A stretch of DNA of 64,000 nucleotides from Pirellulales bacterium. Its GTDB lineage: Bacteria; Planctomycetota; Planctomycetia; Pirellulales; Lacipirellulaceae. Shown here in pieces: positions 53,778 to 63,068 of this stretch; positions within the stretch are counted from its first letter, which is position 1, and each line of letters starts with the position of its first letter. The notes beneath the pieces were generated by a model. It made no database searches. It was not told the DNA's origin and was given only the letters and a program-made list of their open reading frames with translations. The translations under genes and the position numbers were made by a program. The stretch is taken from contig JAHBXQ010000004.1 in assembly GCA_019636345.1 (NCBI GenBank), positions 248,001 through 312,000 on the forward strand, given 5' to 3'.

Positions 53778-54253
53778 GGGGTTCCTCCGAGGAAGCGGGT
53801 GAATGAAATGTGGGAGCTCTGGCCCGAGCCGAGGAGCCCGGGCTGGTGGTTTGCGGTACGGCGCCGAAGAAGCGTGCTGCGCGAGGCGCACCGCGATCCC
53901 GGCGATGCTCGCGGAAAAGCAATCAGCGCGCCAAATCGTCCTTGGCATGCAAGTGCAAGCACAGCAGGGAGTTAGGCAATGAGGGCCCCGGTGCGCGCCC
54001 CTGCCAGATTGGCGTGAGCCCCCGCTATGAGGGCCAACACAGCCTTGCTGGCCGCCAATTTGGCAGCTTTGCGATTGGAAGGGTCGTGGACGGAAAGCGA
54101 CGCAGGTCGAGCAAAGACCGGGGACGGAGCAACGCTCCTGACAGTCTCTCACTGGCGCACGCTCGGAGGCCTGCCAGGGGATGGTCCGCCCCGTCCCCGG
54201 TGGGATCGGAATGCCGGCGGCGGGCGCCGGCCGCTCATGGCTTCGGACAAAGC
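53778..54253. other. groESL upstream region
   Basis: 476 bp between groES and the convergently placed DUF1559 gene end. It must carry the groESL promoter, but no heat-shock operator or clear hexamers are seen. The left half is plain; the right half holds the inverted repeat at 54117-54201. Confidence 0.4.
54117..54201. repeat. 85-bp element with 11-bp terminal inverted repeats
   Basis: ACCGGGGACGG (54117-54127) and its perfect complement (54191-54201) enclose 63 bp that contain a further GGAGCAACGCTCC hairpin. In a non-coding frame it reads LTVSHWRTLGGLPGDGPP. The size and ends look like a small non-autonomous mobile repeat or structured RNA; copies elsewhere cannot be checked from this window. 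Confidence 0.55.
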
Positions 54254-55255
54254 CTAATGCGTCTCGCCGCCGTCGCGGGTGGCCAAGGCTCGCCACACCG
54301 CGAGATCGACGTCGCTGGCGATCGTCGTCGTCGAGCCGTCGAGCAGGGCCGTGTTGACGACCCCTGGGTGGGCGCTGCGTGAGGTGATGATGGCGTAGGT
54401 GGGCTGGCCGGCCGAACCGTTCTTGCCTTCTTGCCACGAGTTGTAGTCGCCGTCGACCGTCTGGCCGCCGAGGGTCATTGCGACGAACGTGTTGGGAGTC
54501 ATTGTCGCAGTGAAACCGGTGTGATGGACGCGGCCGTCGGGCCACTCGGTATGACCGGTGTCTTTGAGATCGGGTCCCGAGGCGAGGATCGTCGCCGCCT
54601 CGGCCGCCGTGTCAGGGATGGTCGTCGCGCCGGGGCCGCCGTTGCGGGCGTAGGGCGTCCACGCTTTGACCTCGGCGGCGGCCAGCGTGCGGCTCAGGCC
54701 GTCGACGATCTGTGCGACGCGAAGATTGCTGTTGGGGTAAAACGGCCCGTCCCCCCCCGTGTTCGTGCGGGGATCGTAAACGAACCACGTCCCCATGTTG
54801 AACCCGTAGTTGGTCGCGTAGAGCAGCGCCTTGCCGCCTCCTGGGTCGCGCAGTTCGCCGGCCTTGTCGTCGCTGGGGCACTGGAAGACGGGGATCAACA
54901 GCCCGCTGATCGCCTGCTGATTGTCCCAAGCGGTCTCGACGTCGACCTGGGCGCGGACGTTGCCCTGCTCAAGATACTCGAGCAGCCGGCCATGAATGCC
55001 CCACGAACCGTTGTTGGCGGTCGTGCTGACCGACAGGTCGACGTTCGCGCTGGGGGGGAGGATGCGGCGGGCGCTCTCGTGGTTGTGAAGCGCGAGCCCC
55101 AGTTGGCGGAGGTGGTTGAGGCACTGGCTGCGCCGAGCCGCCTCGCGGGCCGCTTGGATCGCCGGCAACAGCAGGGCGACGAGCACCCCGATGATCGCGA
55201 TCACGACCAAAAGTTCGACCAAAGTAAAAGCACGTCGCGTTCCAGCGGCAGGCAT
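54254..55255 (-). CDS. DUF1559 pre-pilin-like protein
   Basis: 333 residues. Pre-pilin signal [20 protein letters not shown] right at the start, then [20 protein letters not shown] and [14 protein letters not shown], and an H-X9-DG end ([13 protein letters not shown]). It belongs to the same family as the protein at 32223 but the two differ widely in the middle, where this one has [20 protein letters not shown] and a CPSDD motif, the commoner DUF1559 form. Met at 55255 fits the pre-pilin signal; 121 upstream codons of the open frame are dismissed. Role in a pseudopilus-like or surface structure is inferred from the family. Confidence 0.9.
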   Translation of the reverse strand: MPAAGTRRAFTLVELLVVIAIIGVLVALLLPAIQAAREAARRSQCLNHLRQLGLALHNHESARRILPPSANVDLSVSTTANNGSWGIHGRLLEYLEQGNVRAQVDVETAWDNQQAISGLLIPVFQCPSDDKAGELRDPGGGKALLYATNYGFNMGTWFVYDPRTNTGGDGPFYPNSNLRVAQIVDGLSRTLAAAEVKAWTPYARNGGPGATTIPDTAAEAATILASGPDLKDTGHTEWPDGRVHHTGFTATMTPNTFVAMTLGGQTVDGDYNSWQEGKNGSAGQPTYAIITSRSAHPGVVNTALLDGSTTTIASDVDLAVWRALATRDGGETH

Positions 55256-55727
55256 CGGGGCGCTCCATCTGAGGCGGCGGGGGGAGATCGCCCGTCCAGT
55301 GCAACTGCCGCGCCAATGCGAACGACGAGCGACGCGTGCGGCCAAACCCGAGGATTCGTGCGTCGAGGCGAATCCTCGGGGAAGGGCAGACTCGGCGCGA
55401 GCGTCAGCGGCGCGACATGCTTGGCGCGCCGCGCGACACGCTCCGCGCCGCCCCCTTGCCCGGAATCGCACCTGCAGCCGGCTAGGGAGCACGCCTTCTG
55501 CGGGTCGTGATTCCATATGCCAAATTGACGGGCGCCTGGGGTCGAACGAAGTGAGCCCCCAGCGATTCCCTGGGGGCTCCGCTGCGCTGCGACCCCAGCC
55601 ACCCTTCCAAGGGCGCAAACGATATCACGACCCCTTCTGCGGGCGGTTTGAGTTCAGCGCCCGAGCATGTCATTCTGAAGGGCTTGCTGCCCGTCTCCCG
55701 TCCCGCTTCGTTCGCCGAGCCTGGCTC
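55256..55727. other. Divergent intergenic region
   Basis: 472 bp between the divergent DUF1559 and histidine kinase genes. Apart from the hairpin repeat at 55536-55598 I see no gene or recognisable promoter. Confidence 0.4.
55536..55598. repeat. Nested hairpin repeat 3
   Basis: Outer arms CTGGGGTCG (55536-55544) and CGACCCCAG (55590-55598), and inner arms AGCCCCCAG (55554-55562) and CTGGGGGCT (55570-55578), are all perfect. Its inner stem is related to hairpins 1 and 2. Confidence 0.7.
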
Positions 55728-57098
55728 ATGCGCGTGCCGCTGAAGGTTCAACTCGTGCTGCCGTTGGTCGCGGTGACGATCGTCACGTGCGCGGCCTTAG
55801 CGGCGTACCAAGCCCGCGAGGCGGCGCGGCGGGTCGACGAGCGGATCTCGCGGCAAGTCGCCGGCGTGGGGCAAACGCTCGCCGAGTCGTCGTTTCCCCT
55901 GACCGCCAACGTCTTGCAGCAGATGCGCGACCTGTCGGGCGCCGAGTTCGTCGTCGTCCGTCGCGACCGCCCGGCGACAGCGACGTTGGAACTGTCCGCC
56001 GCGGCCCGCGAGGCGTTGGCGATGCGAACGGACGCCGAGGTCTTCCGCCTCGGGGAGCCACTCGTGCTCGACGGAGCCTCCTATTTCCACGCCCGTCTGC
56101 CGACCAATCGGCTGCGGCCGGACGACGTGGTGCACGTTCTCTACCCACGCGACGACTACCGCGAAGCGATCGCCGCGGCCGTGGGACCGCCGATCGCGCT
56201 GGGATTGGCCGCCGTCGTCGCGGCGACGCTCGCCGGGTGGTGGACCGCGGTGCGGGTCAGCCGAGCCGTCGAGAGCGTGGGCGACCGGCTGGAGCGAATT
56301 GCTGCGGGCGATTTCGCCTCGGGGCCGGCGCCGCGCCGCAACGACGAGCTCGGCGACCTGGAGCACGGAGTCAATCGCACGGCCAGCCAACTGGCCGACT
56401 ATGCCGAGCGACTGCGCCGGGCCGAGCAATTGAGGACGCTGGGGCAGCTTTCCGCGGGCCTGGCTCACGAGATTCGCAACGCCGCGACCGGCGCCCGGCT
56501 GGCGGTGCAGCATCACCAAGCCGAGCATGCCGGCACGGGCGCCGGCGACGAGCCGCTGGCCGTGGCGAACCGGCAACTGCAACTCATCGAGGAGTACGTG
56601 CAGCGTTTTCTGCGGCTGGGGCGATCCGCGCCTGAGTCGGAGCGCCGCCCGACCGATCTCGCGCGTTTGGCGGCGGAGGGAGTGGAACTCGCGGCGCCGT
56701 ATGCGGCGCACCTGGGGGTGCGACTGCGCTGGGAGGAACCTGCGGCGCGAGCGACGGAGGCGGTTCTCGACGCGATCCCGGTGCGGCAGGCGATCGACAA
56801 CCTGCTGCGCAACGGGATCGACGCCGCGGTGGCCGGCCCTCCCCCCGCCGAGGTGACGACGGGAGTCCTCTGCCGGGGGGATCACGTGGTCGTAATCGTC
56901 AGCGACACCGGTCTCGGCCCCGCCGCAGAGGTGGCCGAGCGGATGTTCGAGCCGCTGGTCACCGACAAGCCTGACGGCGCCGGCCTGGGGCTGGCACTGG
57001 CCCGACAGGCCGCCGACCAGCACAATGGAACATTGACCTGGCGGCGCCACGCCGGGCGAACCGAGTTCACGCTCGCCCTGCCCGCGCGGGCCGAATAG
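55728..57098 (+). CDS. Sensor histidine kinase
   Basis: 456-residue membrane kinase. TM1 at about 7-27, a periplasmic sensor of about 115 residues, TM2 at about 152-172, HAMP (about 175-228), phospho-acceptor His247 in LSAGLAHEIRNAATG, and ATPase boxes N (QAIDNLLRNGIDAA), G1 (VSDTGLGPAA) and G2 (GAGLGLALARQAADQHNG). This is the NtrB-like HisKA/HATPase arrangement that usually pairs with sigma54 activators, and the next gene is one, 94 bp downstream. Signal unknown. ATG 55728 starts directly with the first membrane helix region. Confidence 0.92.
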   Translation: MRVPLKVQLVLPLVAVTIVTCAALAAYQAREAARRVDERISRQVAGVGQTLAESSFPLTANVLQQMRDLSGAEFVVVRRDRPATATLELSAAAREALAMRTDAEVFRLGEPLVLDGASYFHARLPTNRLRPDDVVHVLYPRDDYREAIAAAVGPPIALGLAAVVAATLAGWWTAVRVSRAVESVGDRLERIAAGDFASGPAPRRNDELGDLEHGVNRTASQLADYAERLRRAEQLRTLGQLSAGLAHEIRNAATGARLAVQHHQAEHAGTGAGDEPLAVANRQLQLIEEYVQRFLRLGRSAPESERRPTDLARLAAEGVELAAPYAAHLGVRLRWEEPAARATEAVLDAIPVRQAIDNLLRNGIDAAVAGPPPAEVTTGVLCRGDHVVVIVSDTGLGPAAEVAERMFEPLVTDKPDGAGLGLALARQAADQHNGTLTWRRHAGRTEFTLALPARAE

Positions 57099-57192
57099 CG
57101 GGGCGCGATCGCTCTGCGTCGCCTGCGAGAATCGCGAAGTCTTTCGCGTAAGAAATAACGAACTTCGAAACGTCCTCGATCAAGGCTCCCAT

Positions 57193-58626
57193 TTGCCTCG
57201 CATTCTAGTCATCGACGACGAACCGGCGATTTGCTGGGGGCTCAAGCGGCTTGTTGCAAGCATGGGGCACGAGTGCGTTGTCTGCGCCAGCGCCGAGGAA
57301 GGGCTCGCCTCCGCTCGAGCCGAGGCGCCCGACGTGATTGTGCTTGACGTGCGGCTGCCGGGCATGAGCGGGCTCGAGGCGATCGACCAACTGCGGGCCG
57401 CGTCGCACGACGCTCCCGTGCTGCTGATCACCGCGTACGGCGATCTCGACACGGCAGTCGAGGCGGTTCGCACGGCGGCGCTCGAGTACATCGTCAAACC
57501 GTTCGACCTGGAGCCGATGCGACGCTCGCTCGAGCGGGCCCTCGCCCAGCGCGACCAGGGCGGGCTGCCGGGGGAGCAATGCGGAGCCGCCGAGGCAGCC
57601 GAAGCCCTCCTCCCCGCGAACGGCATGGTCGGCGCTTCGCCGGCGATCCGCACCGCCTTTCGCGAGTTGGCCCTCGCGGCCGATGCCCCGACCTCAGTCT
57701 TGGTGGCGGGCGAGAGCGGCGTCGGCAAGGAACTGGCCGCCCGCGCGATCCACGACCACAGCCGCCGCTGCGCGGGACCCTTTGTCGCCGTCAACGTCGC
57801 GTCGCTCAACCCGGCGCTCGCCGAGAGCGAACTGTTCGGCTACGTGCGGGGCGCGTTCACGGGCGCCGAGAGCGATCGTGCGGGGCTCTTGGCCGCTGCC
57901 GACGGCGGGACGCTGTTTCTCGACGAGGTGGCCGACATCCCCCTGGCCGTGCAAGTAAAACTGCTGCGGGCGCTCGAGCACGGCGAGATCATCCCCGTGG
58001 GGGGGACGCGCCCGACCGCGACCGATTTTCGGATCGTCGCCGCGACGCACAAAGACCTGCTCGCCCTGGTGCAAACGGGGCAATTTCGTCACGACCTGTA
58101 TTTCCGCCTCTCGGCTTTGCAGATTCGGCTGCCGGCGCTCCGCGAGCGACCCGAGGACGTGGGGCCGCTGGCCGATCACTTTTTGGCCGGGTACGCGCGT
58201 GCCGTCGGCCGATCGCTCGCGTTGGGGGACGCGGCCCGCGCCGAACTGCAACGGCGGCCGTGGTACGGCAACGTCCGCGAGCTGCGGAACGCCATCGAAC
58301 ATGCCGCGGCGATGGCGCGGCAAGGAACCGTGGGGGTCGAGCATTTGCCGGCGTCGCTGCCGCGCGAGGCGTTGCCGCGCGACGCGGCGAACAAGAACGA
58401 CGGGAGCGAATTGGCGTCGGCGGTTCGCCGGTGGGCCGAATCGCGGCTAGCCGATCCGGCGGAGCAGGGGCGAGTCTACGAGTCGTTCCTGGCCGAAGCC
58501 GAGCCGGCGCTGTTCGCCGCGGCGCTTGACCGCGAGGGCCAATTCCAATCCGCCGCCCGCACCCTGGGGGTCCACCGCACGACGCTCCGCCGCAAAGCGG
58601 ATCAGTACGGACTCGGGGACGGTTGA
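57193..58626 (+). CDS. NtrC-family sigma54-dependent response regulator
   Basis: 477 residues. Receiver domain with phospho-acceptor Asp52 (IVLDVRLPG) and Lys102 (YIVKPFD); AAA+ domain with Walker A GESGVGKE (173-180), the sigma54-contact loop GAFTGA (220-225) and Walker B GGTLFLDE (238-245); C-terminal Fis-type HTH (AARTLGVHRTTLRRKADQYG). All catalytic parts are intact, so it should activate sigma54 promoters when phosphorylated by the kinase just upstream. A TTG at 57193 is the only start that keeps the whole receiver. Between AAA+ and HTH is an unusual spacer of about 60 residues (LASAVRRWAESRLADPAEQG). Confidence 0.94.
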   Translation: MPRILVIDDEPAICWGLKRLVASMGHECVVCASAEEGLASARAEAPDVIVLDVRLPGMSGLEAIDQLRAASHDAPVLLITAYGDLDTAVEAVRTAALEYIVKPFDLEPMRRSLERALAQRDQGGLPGEQCGAAEAAEALLPANGMVGASPAIRTAFRELALAADAPTSVLVAGESGVGKELAARAIHDHSRRCAGPFVAVNVASLNPALAESELFGYVRGAFTGAESDRAGLLAAADGGTLFLDEVADIPLAVQVKLLRALEHGEIIPVGGTRPTATDFRIVAATHKDLLALVQTGQFRHDLYFRLSALQIRLPALRERPEDVGPLADHFLAGYARAVGRSLALGDAARAELQRRPWYGNVRELRNAIEHAAAMARQGTVGVEHLPASLPREALPRDAANKNDGSELASAVRRWAESRLADPAEQGRVYESFLAEAEPALFAAALDREGQFQSAARTLGVHRTTLRRKADQYGLGDG

Positions 58627-58725
58627 CGAGGGATGCGGGATTGTCGATGTGCGGTCGGCGCATCGACTGCGTATTGTCTGCCGTACATTGACGTCAGCCA
58701 TCCCGCATCAAACGTCCCGCCCCCC

Positions 58726-59697
58726 TCACCACATTGTGCGGCTTGTGCGCCATGGCCAGTAGGAGTTCGGCTTGGCGCCCAGTCGCCATTCCATGCCGGC
58801 GTTGAACGACACGTTGTCGATCGTGTTGACGCCGCTGCCGCCGAAGGCGAGGTTTTGCATCATTTCCAGCCGCCACGAGAGCCACGGCGTTTGCAGGAAG
58901 CGAATCCCCGCGCCGAACGGCATGCCCAGGAGGGTGACGTCCTCGGTGAGACTCGTGTCGAGACGATAGCTTTCGAGTTGGACCACCCCCATCCCCAGCG
59001 TGAGATAGGGTCTCACCTTCGAGTCTCCCCAGGGGTAGTACACGACGCTGACGTCGCTCACCATGTAACTCCCCTCGATCTGGTTGCCCGAGTCTTCCAG
59101 CTGAGATAGCCGCGGGCTTGCCCAGCCGATGCGCCAATCGAGGCCCCAGTAGTAGTCGAAGTCCCAGCCGACGCGCAAGCCGGCCAGAATGTCGGACGAT
59201 TGTTTGACGCCGGGGGAAAGCTCGCTCCCCAGCATGGGCCCGGCGAACCAGTCGACGTGGAACGGTCGGTTCATCCAGCTCGATCGTTCCAGAGGCAGCC
59301 CTCGGCCGACGTGGCGACCGTGGGTCGACGAATGCCGGAAGCCCCAGTGCCGAATCCGGTCCATGGGACGCCAGATCGTTTCGTCCCAGTGGAGGCTCGA
59401 TTCGTCCTCGCCCAGGATCGGCTGCCATTGGTCGAACTTCGCCGCCTCGCCGGACAGGAGCGAAGAACGGTTGTTTGCGCCCGCGGAATCGGAGAGGGTC
59501 CGTTCGGGGCCGTCGAATTCGAATCGTTCGAGCAACTCCTCTTGGCTCGCGGCGGGCCGGTAGTCCGCCGCGTCGCAGCGGGCCGACAGGCCGAGCGTCG
59601 CGAGGAACGCGGCGACGAGGCCGCACGCCGCCGCTTGCCGGGCGCACCGCAGCGCGCTGCGGCAACGCAAGTTCCATTGATCTCGCGACCAGGTCAT
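58726..59697 (-). CDS. Outer-membrane beta-barrel protein
   Basis: 323 residues. Signal region about 20-42. After a charged linker (LSDSAGANNRSSLLSGEAAK, HWDETIWRPMDRIRHWG) comes a barrel of about 190 residues with alternating strands: FHVDWFAGPMLGSEL, LRVGWDFDYYWGLDWRIGWA, MVSDVSVVYYPWG, VRPYLTLGMGVV, VSFNAGMEWRLG, ending near a Trp. The pattern resembles small OmpA/OmpW-like barrels common in planctomycetes. Met at 59697 is preferred over 59736, which adds 13 residues. It converges with the response regulator gene. Function unknown. Confidence 0.72.
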   Translation of the reverse strand: MTWSRDQWNLRCRSALRCARQAAACGLVAAFLATLGLSARCDAADYRPAASQEELLERFEFDGPERTLSDSAGANNRSSLLSGEAAKFDQWQPILGEDESSLHWDETIWRPMDRIRHWGFRHSSTHGRHVGRGLPLERSSWMNRPFHVDWFAGPMLGSELSPGVKQSSDILAGLRVGWDFDYYWGLDWRIGWASPRLSQLEDSGNQIEGSYMVSDVSVVYYPWGDSKVRPYLTLGMGVVQLESYRLDTSLTEDVTLLGMPFGAGIRFLQTPWLSWRLEMMQNLAFGGSGVNTIDNVSFNAGMEWRLGAKPNSYWPWRTSRTMW

Positions 59698-59953
59698 AGG
59701 GCCGGACGTCCCGAGGAGAACGGGCGCGCCGCACAAGCGGCGCAGCGCCGAGCGTTCCCGCGCCCCAGGGCGCGGGGCGGGAGTATGTCAGCCGCCGTTT
59801 GGCGAGTCAACGCCCGTTCGCGGAGGGCGACGCTCACCGACGCTTGCAGCGGGACGCCATGCCAACAGGACGACTTTTCCGATGGCCTGGCCCCCGCCTC
59901 CCGGCGAGCTGACGACCGATAGCTGATAGCGGACGACCCAGGCAAAGCCCGAT

Positions 59954-61114
59954 CTAGAACCACCACAGCGTCTTCGCGGCCGACTTGAGCGATTGGTAGA
60001 TCGCCTCGGCGGGGGCCGCGTGGTCGGCGGGGGTCGAGATCGTCGGCGCCGGCGCCGCATGCGTCGCGGAGCCGGTCGGCTCGGGGGGCGTCTCCGGCCG
60101 AGCCGCTTGGGCGAGCCGCTTGACCGGGACCAGCGTCGCGACGGCTCGATGGGCGGCGGGCTCCAGCAGCATCATGTCGAACACGAACCGCTTGAGCTGG
60201 TCGACGGTCGTCGCCGCGGGGGCCAGCTTCTCGCCCAGCGTCGCCAGTTCGTCCAGCGCCACAGCGGCCGCTTCCAGGTCGCCGGCCTGAGCGACCAACC
60301 GGTCGCGGACCTCGACCAACTGAGCCAGCCCCGCGCGAGCCGCGCCCAGCCCCGGCGCCGCGGCGTTCAGCTCGTCGCCCAAGTCCTTGATTTGCACGAC
60401 CGTCGCTTCGGCGGCGGCGAGACTCGGCTGCTGTGCAGCCAGTTGGGAGTGGAGCGCCGCGCACCGTTCGGCCGCGACGGTCGCACGTTCGGCGTCGCGG
60501 CCGGTCTCGAGAACTCGCTCGGCGAGTCGATTGACCGGGTCGAGCGCCCGGGCCGCGGCGCCGGCCGCGCGGGCTTGCTCGACGAGCGTCGCCTGGAGGG
60601 CGTCGAGTTCGACGAGCGCTTCCTCGGCGCCCGCGAGCGCGTGACGCGAGGCGGCGAGCCGATCGTGCGTCGAAGCGAGCCGATTCGCCTCGGCGAGCAC
60701 CGCGTTCACGTCGCGGTGATGGCGGGCGATCGCGGCGCGGACCGCGTCGAGCCGATCGAGCTTCTCAACGGCCCCGTCAAGCTCGTACGACCGTGCGGTC
60801 AGCCGGGTCTGCAGCTTCGCGAGCTTCGCCAATGCGGCCTCGGCGGCGGCGACGCGTTCTCCCTGGGCGGCCAACTTGTCCAACAGCGCGGCGGAGCGAT
60901 CGAGCCGAGCCGGATCGCCGGTCAGCGTCGTCAAGGCGGCGGCGAGCGACTCGCACTGAGCCTCGAGCGCCGCGACCTGACGTTGCGTCGGCCGCAGCAC
61001 GGCGACCTGCGTCACGAGCATCGCAAGGCAAACGGCGCCCATCGGCGCCACGAGCGGCGGCAGCCCGAAATTGCGGGGAGCCGGGGATGCGTCCAGGGGG
61101 CCGGGTGCTGCCAT
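59954..61114 (-). CDS. Membrane-anchored coiled-coil protein
   Basis: 386 residues. One membrane helix (about 22-40, LVAPMGAVCLAMLVTQVAVL) and then about 300 residues of Ala/Leu/Asp/Glu/Arg heptads, with repeating phrases such as LDKLAAQGERVAAAEAALAK and LDELATLGEKLAPAATTVDQ that suggest an internally repeated helical rod. The C-terminus (TPPEPTGSATHAAPAPT) is Pro/Ala-rich and ends SLKSAAKTLWWF. The ATG at 61114 follows GGAGG by 5 nt. Probably a cell-envelope structural protein; no known family was identified. Confidence 0.78.
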   Translation of the reverse strand: MAAPGPLDASPAPRNFGLPPLVAPMGAVCLAMLVTQVAVLRPTQRQVAALEAQCESLAAALTTLTGDPARLDRSAALLDKLAAQGERVAAAEAALAKLAKLQTRLTARSYELDGAVEKLDRLDAVRAAIARHHRDVNAVLAEANRLASTHDRLAASRHALAGAEEALVELDALQATLVEQARAAGAAARALDPVNRLAERVLETGRDAERATVAAERCAALHSQLAAQQPSLAAAEATVVQIKDLGDELNAAAPGLGAARAGLAQLVEVRDRLVAQAGDLEAAAVALDELATLGEKLAPAATTVDQLKRFVFDMMLLEPAAHRAVATLVPVKRLAQAARPETPPEPTGSATHAAPAPTISTPADHAAPAEAIYQSLKSAAKTLWWF

Positions 61115-61327
61115 GGGAACCTCCGTTGTCACGCGGAACGACTTCCGTGATCCGACAAGTCGTCGGAATCGCCGCCAAGTCACCAATCGGCAAGGTCGCG
61201 CTGATCGCGTTGAGGATTCGCGGCGCGGTCGGATCGGCGCGGCGTTGCGTCCTCTGGCGCATCGTCGCGAAGTAACGATCGGCGCGATGCTGCGGGGGGA
61301 GGACCGAGCGACCGACCAGCATCCCGG

Positions 61328-61573
61328 TCAACCGGAAGGTTGCTGCAGCGGGCCCGACGCGGAGCGTCCGGCGGCGGCGCGGGCCTGCGAGACGAGCTCC
61401 TCGCGCCGCAGCTTGGCCCGCACCCACCACTGGGGGTCGTACGGCTGGTCGATCAGCGGGCAGGGCTTGCCGAAGCCGGGGAGCTTGTCGAACTCTCCCT
61501 CGGCGATCGCGGTGCGGATTTTCTCCTCGGCGACCAGTTGCAGGGCGCGCTCGGAAAAGATCATGCCAGCCAT
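61328..61573 (-). CDS. DUF1992 (DnaJ-related DNAJC28-like) protein
   Basis: 81 residues: ALQLVAEEKIRTAIAEGEFD followed by KLPGFGKPCPLIDQPYDPQW matches the DUF1992 domain of about 70 residues, also found in DNAJC28. It is a complete single-domain protein. The ATG at 61573 has GAGGAG 7 nt upstream. Function is not established; the family is linked by name to chaperone-like proteins. It faces the PQQ-propeller gene in the divergent direction. Confidence 0.88.
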   Translation of the reverse strand: MAGMIFSERALQLVAEEKIRTAIAEGEFDKLPGFGKPCPLIDQPYDPQWWVRAKLRREELVSQARAAAGRSASGPLQQPSG

Positions 61574-61716
61574 GGGGCGTCTCCTCGTGCCGCTCTACGG
61601 TGAATCCTCTCACAATCGCGCCGGCAAAACGTCGCCCCGGGCGGCTCGATTCAGTACGCTAACCAGTCGCCGCACCTCGGCGCAGGCCGCACCTCGAATG
61701 GGAGAAATGATAATCG

Positions 61717-63006
61717 ATGTCCCCCCTTGCCGCGAAATCTCTGTGGGTCCTCTCGCTGTCGCTGGTCGCCTTGCCGGCGGCTCGGAGCGAGAACTGGATT
61801 GGCTTTCGGGGTCCCGGCAGCGCCGGCGTCGCCGAAGCGACCGGCCTCCCCACGACTTGGAGCGAAACCGAGAACATCGTCTGGAAGCGGGAGCTGCCGG
61901 GCCTGGGGACCAGCAGTCCGACGATCTCCGGCGGCAAGATCTATCTGACCTGCTACTCGGGCTACGCCGAATCGATCGCTGAACCGGGGGAGCAGGCAAG
62001 TCTCCGTCGGCACGTCGTTTGTCTTGATCGCCGGACGGGCGAGATCGATTGGACAAAGACGTTCGAGCCGAAGCTGCCCGAATCGCGGTACGCCCCAGAC
62101 AACGACGCCCGGCACGGGTATGCCTCGAGCACGATCACGACCGACGGCGAGCGGTTGTACGTGTTCTTCGGCGCCTCGGGAATGTACTGTTTGGATCTCG
62201 AGGGGGAAGAAGTCTGGCATGTCGATTTGGGCAGCGGGACGCACGGCTGGGGCTCGGCGACCTCGCCTCTGCTGGTCGGCGATCTGGTCGTCGTCAACGC
62301 GAGCATCGAGAGCAAGTCGCTTGTGGCGCTCGACAAGCACACCGGCGACGAGCGGTGGCGGGTCGAGGGGATCGATCGCTGTTGGGCTTCGCCGACGCTG
62401 GTCGAGGCCGACGGCCGGCAGGAGATCGTGCTGAACGTCCCCCACGTCCTCACCGCGTACGATCCGCAGAGCGGCGACAAGCTGTGGTGGTGCGAGGGGA
62501 TGCCCGACGGCTACATCTGCCCGACGGTGATCGCCCACGAGGGGATCGTCTATGCGATCGGCGCTCGCAAGAACACGGCCGCGGCCGTCCGCGCCGGCGG
62601 CAGCGGCGACGTCACCCAGAGCCAGGTCCTGTGGCGGGTCGACAAGGGGTCGAACGTCTCCTCGCCGGTGTACGTTGACGGGCGGCTGTTCTTCTTCCAG
62701 GAAAGCCGCGGGATCGCCTTCTGCCTCGACGCCGCGACGGGGGACGTCGTCTATCAGCAGCGGCTCGAACCGCGCCCCGGGCTGATCTACAGTTCGCCGC
62801 TCGCGGCCGACGGGAAGATCTACGCGGTTTCGCAGGAGAACGGCACGTACGTCCTGGCGGCCGGCGACACGTTCGAACAGCTCGCCCTGAACAAGGTCGG
62901 CGACGAGCCGGTTCGCTCGAACGCCTCGCTCGTCGAGGCGGACGACCAGCTCTTCCTCCGCGACGACAAGGCGATCTATTGCATCGGTGCGGCGGACTCC
63001 AAGTAA
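61717..63006 (+). CDS. Secreted PQQ-like beta-propeller protein
   Basis: 429 residues with a signal peptide (about 1-24, LPAARSE). The body is a seven- or eight-bladed propeller of PQQ-like repeats: NWIGFRGPGSAG (typical planctomycete start), IVWKRELPGLGTSSPTISGG, VCLDRRTGEIDWTKTF, MYCLDLEGEEVWHVDLGSG, VALDKHTGDERWRVEG, AYDPQSGDKLWWCEGMPDG, FCLDAATGDVVYQQRLEPRP. No PQQ cofactor residues can be assigned, so whether it is an enzyme or a scaffold is unknown. Expected in the periplasm. Confidence 0.88.
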   Translation: MSPLAAKSLWVLSLSLVALPAARSENWIGFRGPGSAGVAEATGLPTTWSETENIVWKRELPGLGTSSPTISGGKIYLTCYSGYAESIAEPGEQASLRRHVVCLDRRTGEIDWTKTFEPKLPESRYAPDNDARHGYASSTITTDGERLYVFFGASGMYCLDLEGEEVWHVDLGSGTHGWGSATSPLLVGDLVVVNASIESKSLVALDKHTGDERWRVEGIDRCWASPTLVEADGRQEIVLNVPHVLTAYDPQSGDKLWWCEGMPDGYICPTVIAHEGIVYAIGARKNTAAAVRAGGSGDVTQSQVLWRVDKGSNVSSPVYVDGRLFFFQESRGIAFCLDAATGDVVYQQRLEPRPGLIYSSPLAADGKIYAVSQENGTYVLAAGDTFEQLALNKVGDEPVRSNASLVEADDQLFLRDDKAIYCIGAADSK

Positions 63007-63068
63007 CTTAACTCTGCATGGGCGATTGACGCGGCCGAGCGGCGCTGGGGGCTGCGCTTCGCGCGCGA

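Noticed and set aside
53778-54253. CIRCE/HrcA operator upstream of groES
   Set aside because: No TTAGCACTC-N9-GAGTGCTAA-like inverted repeat is present.
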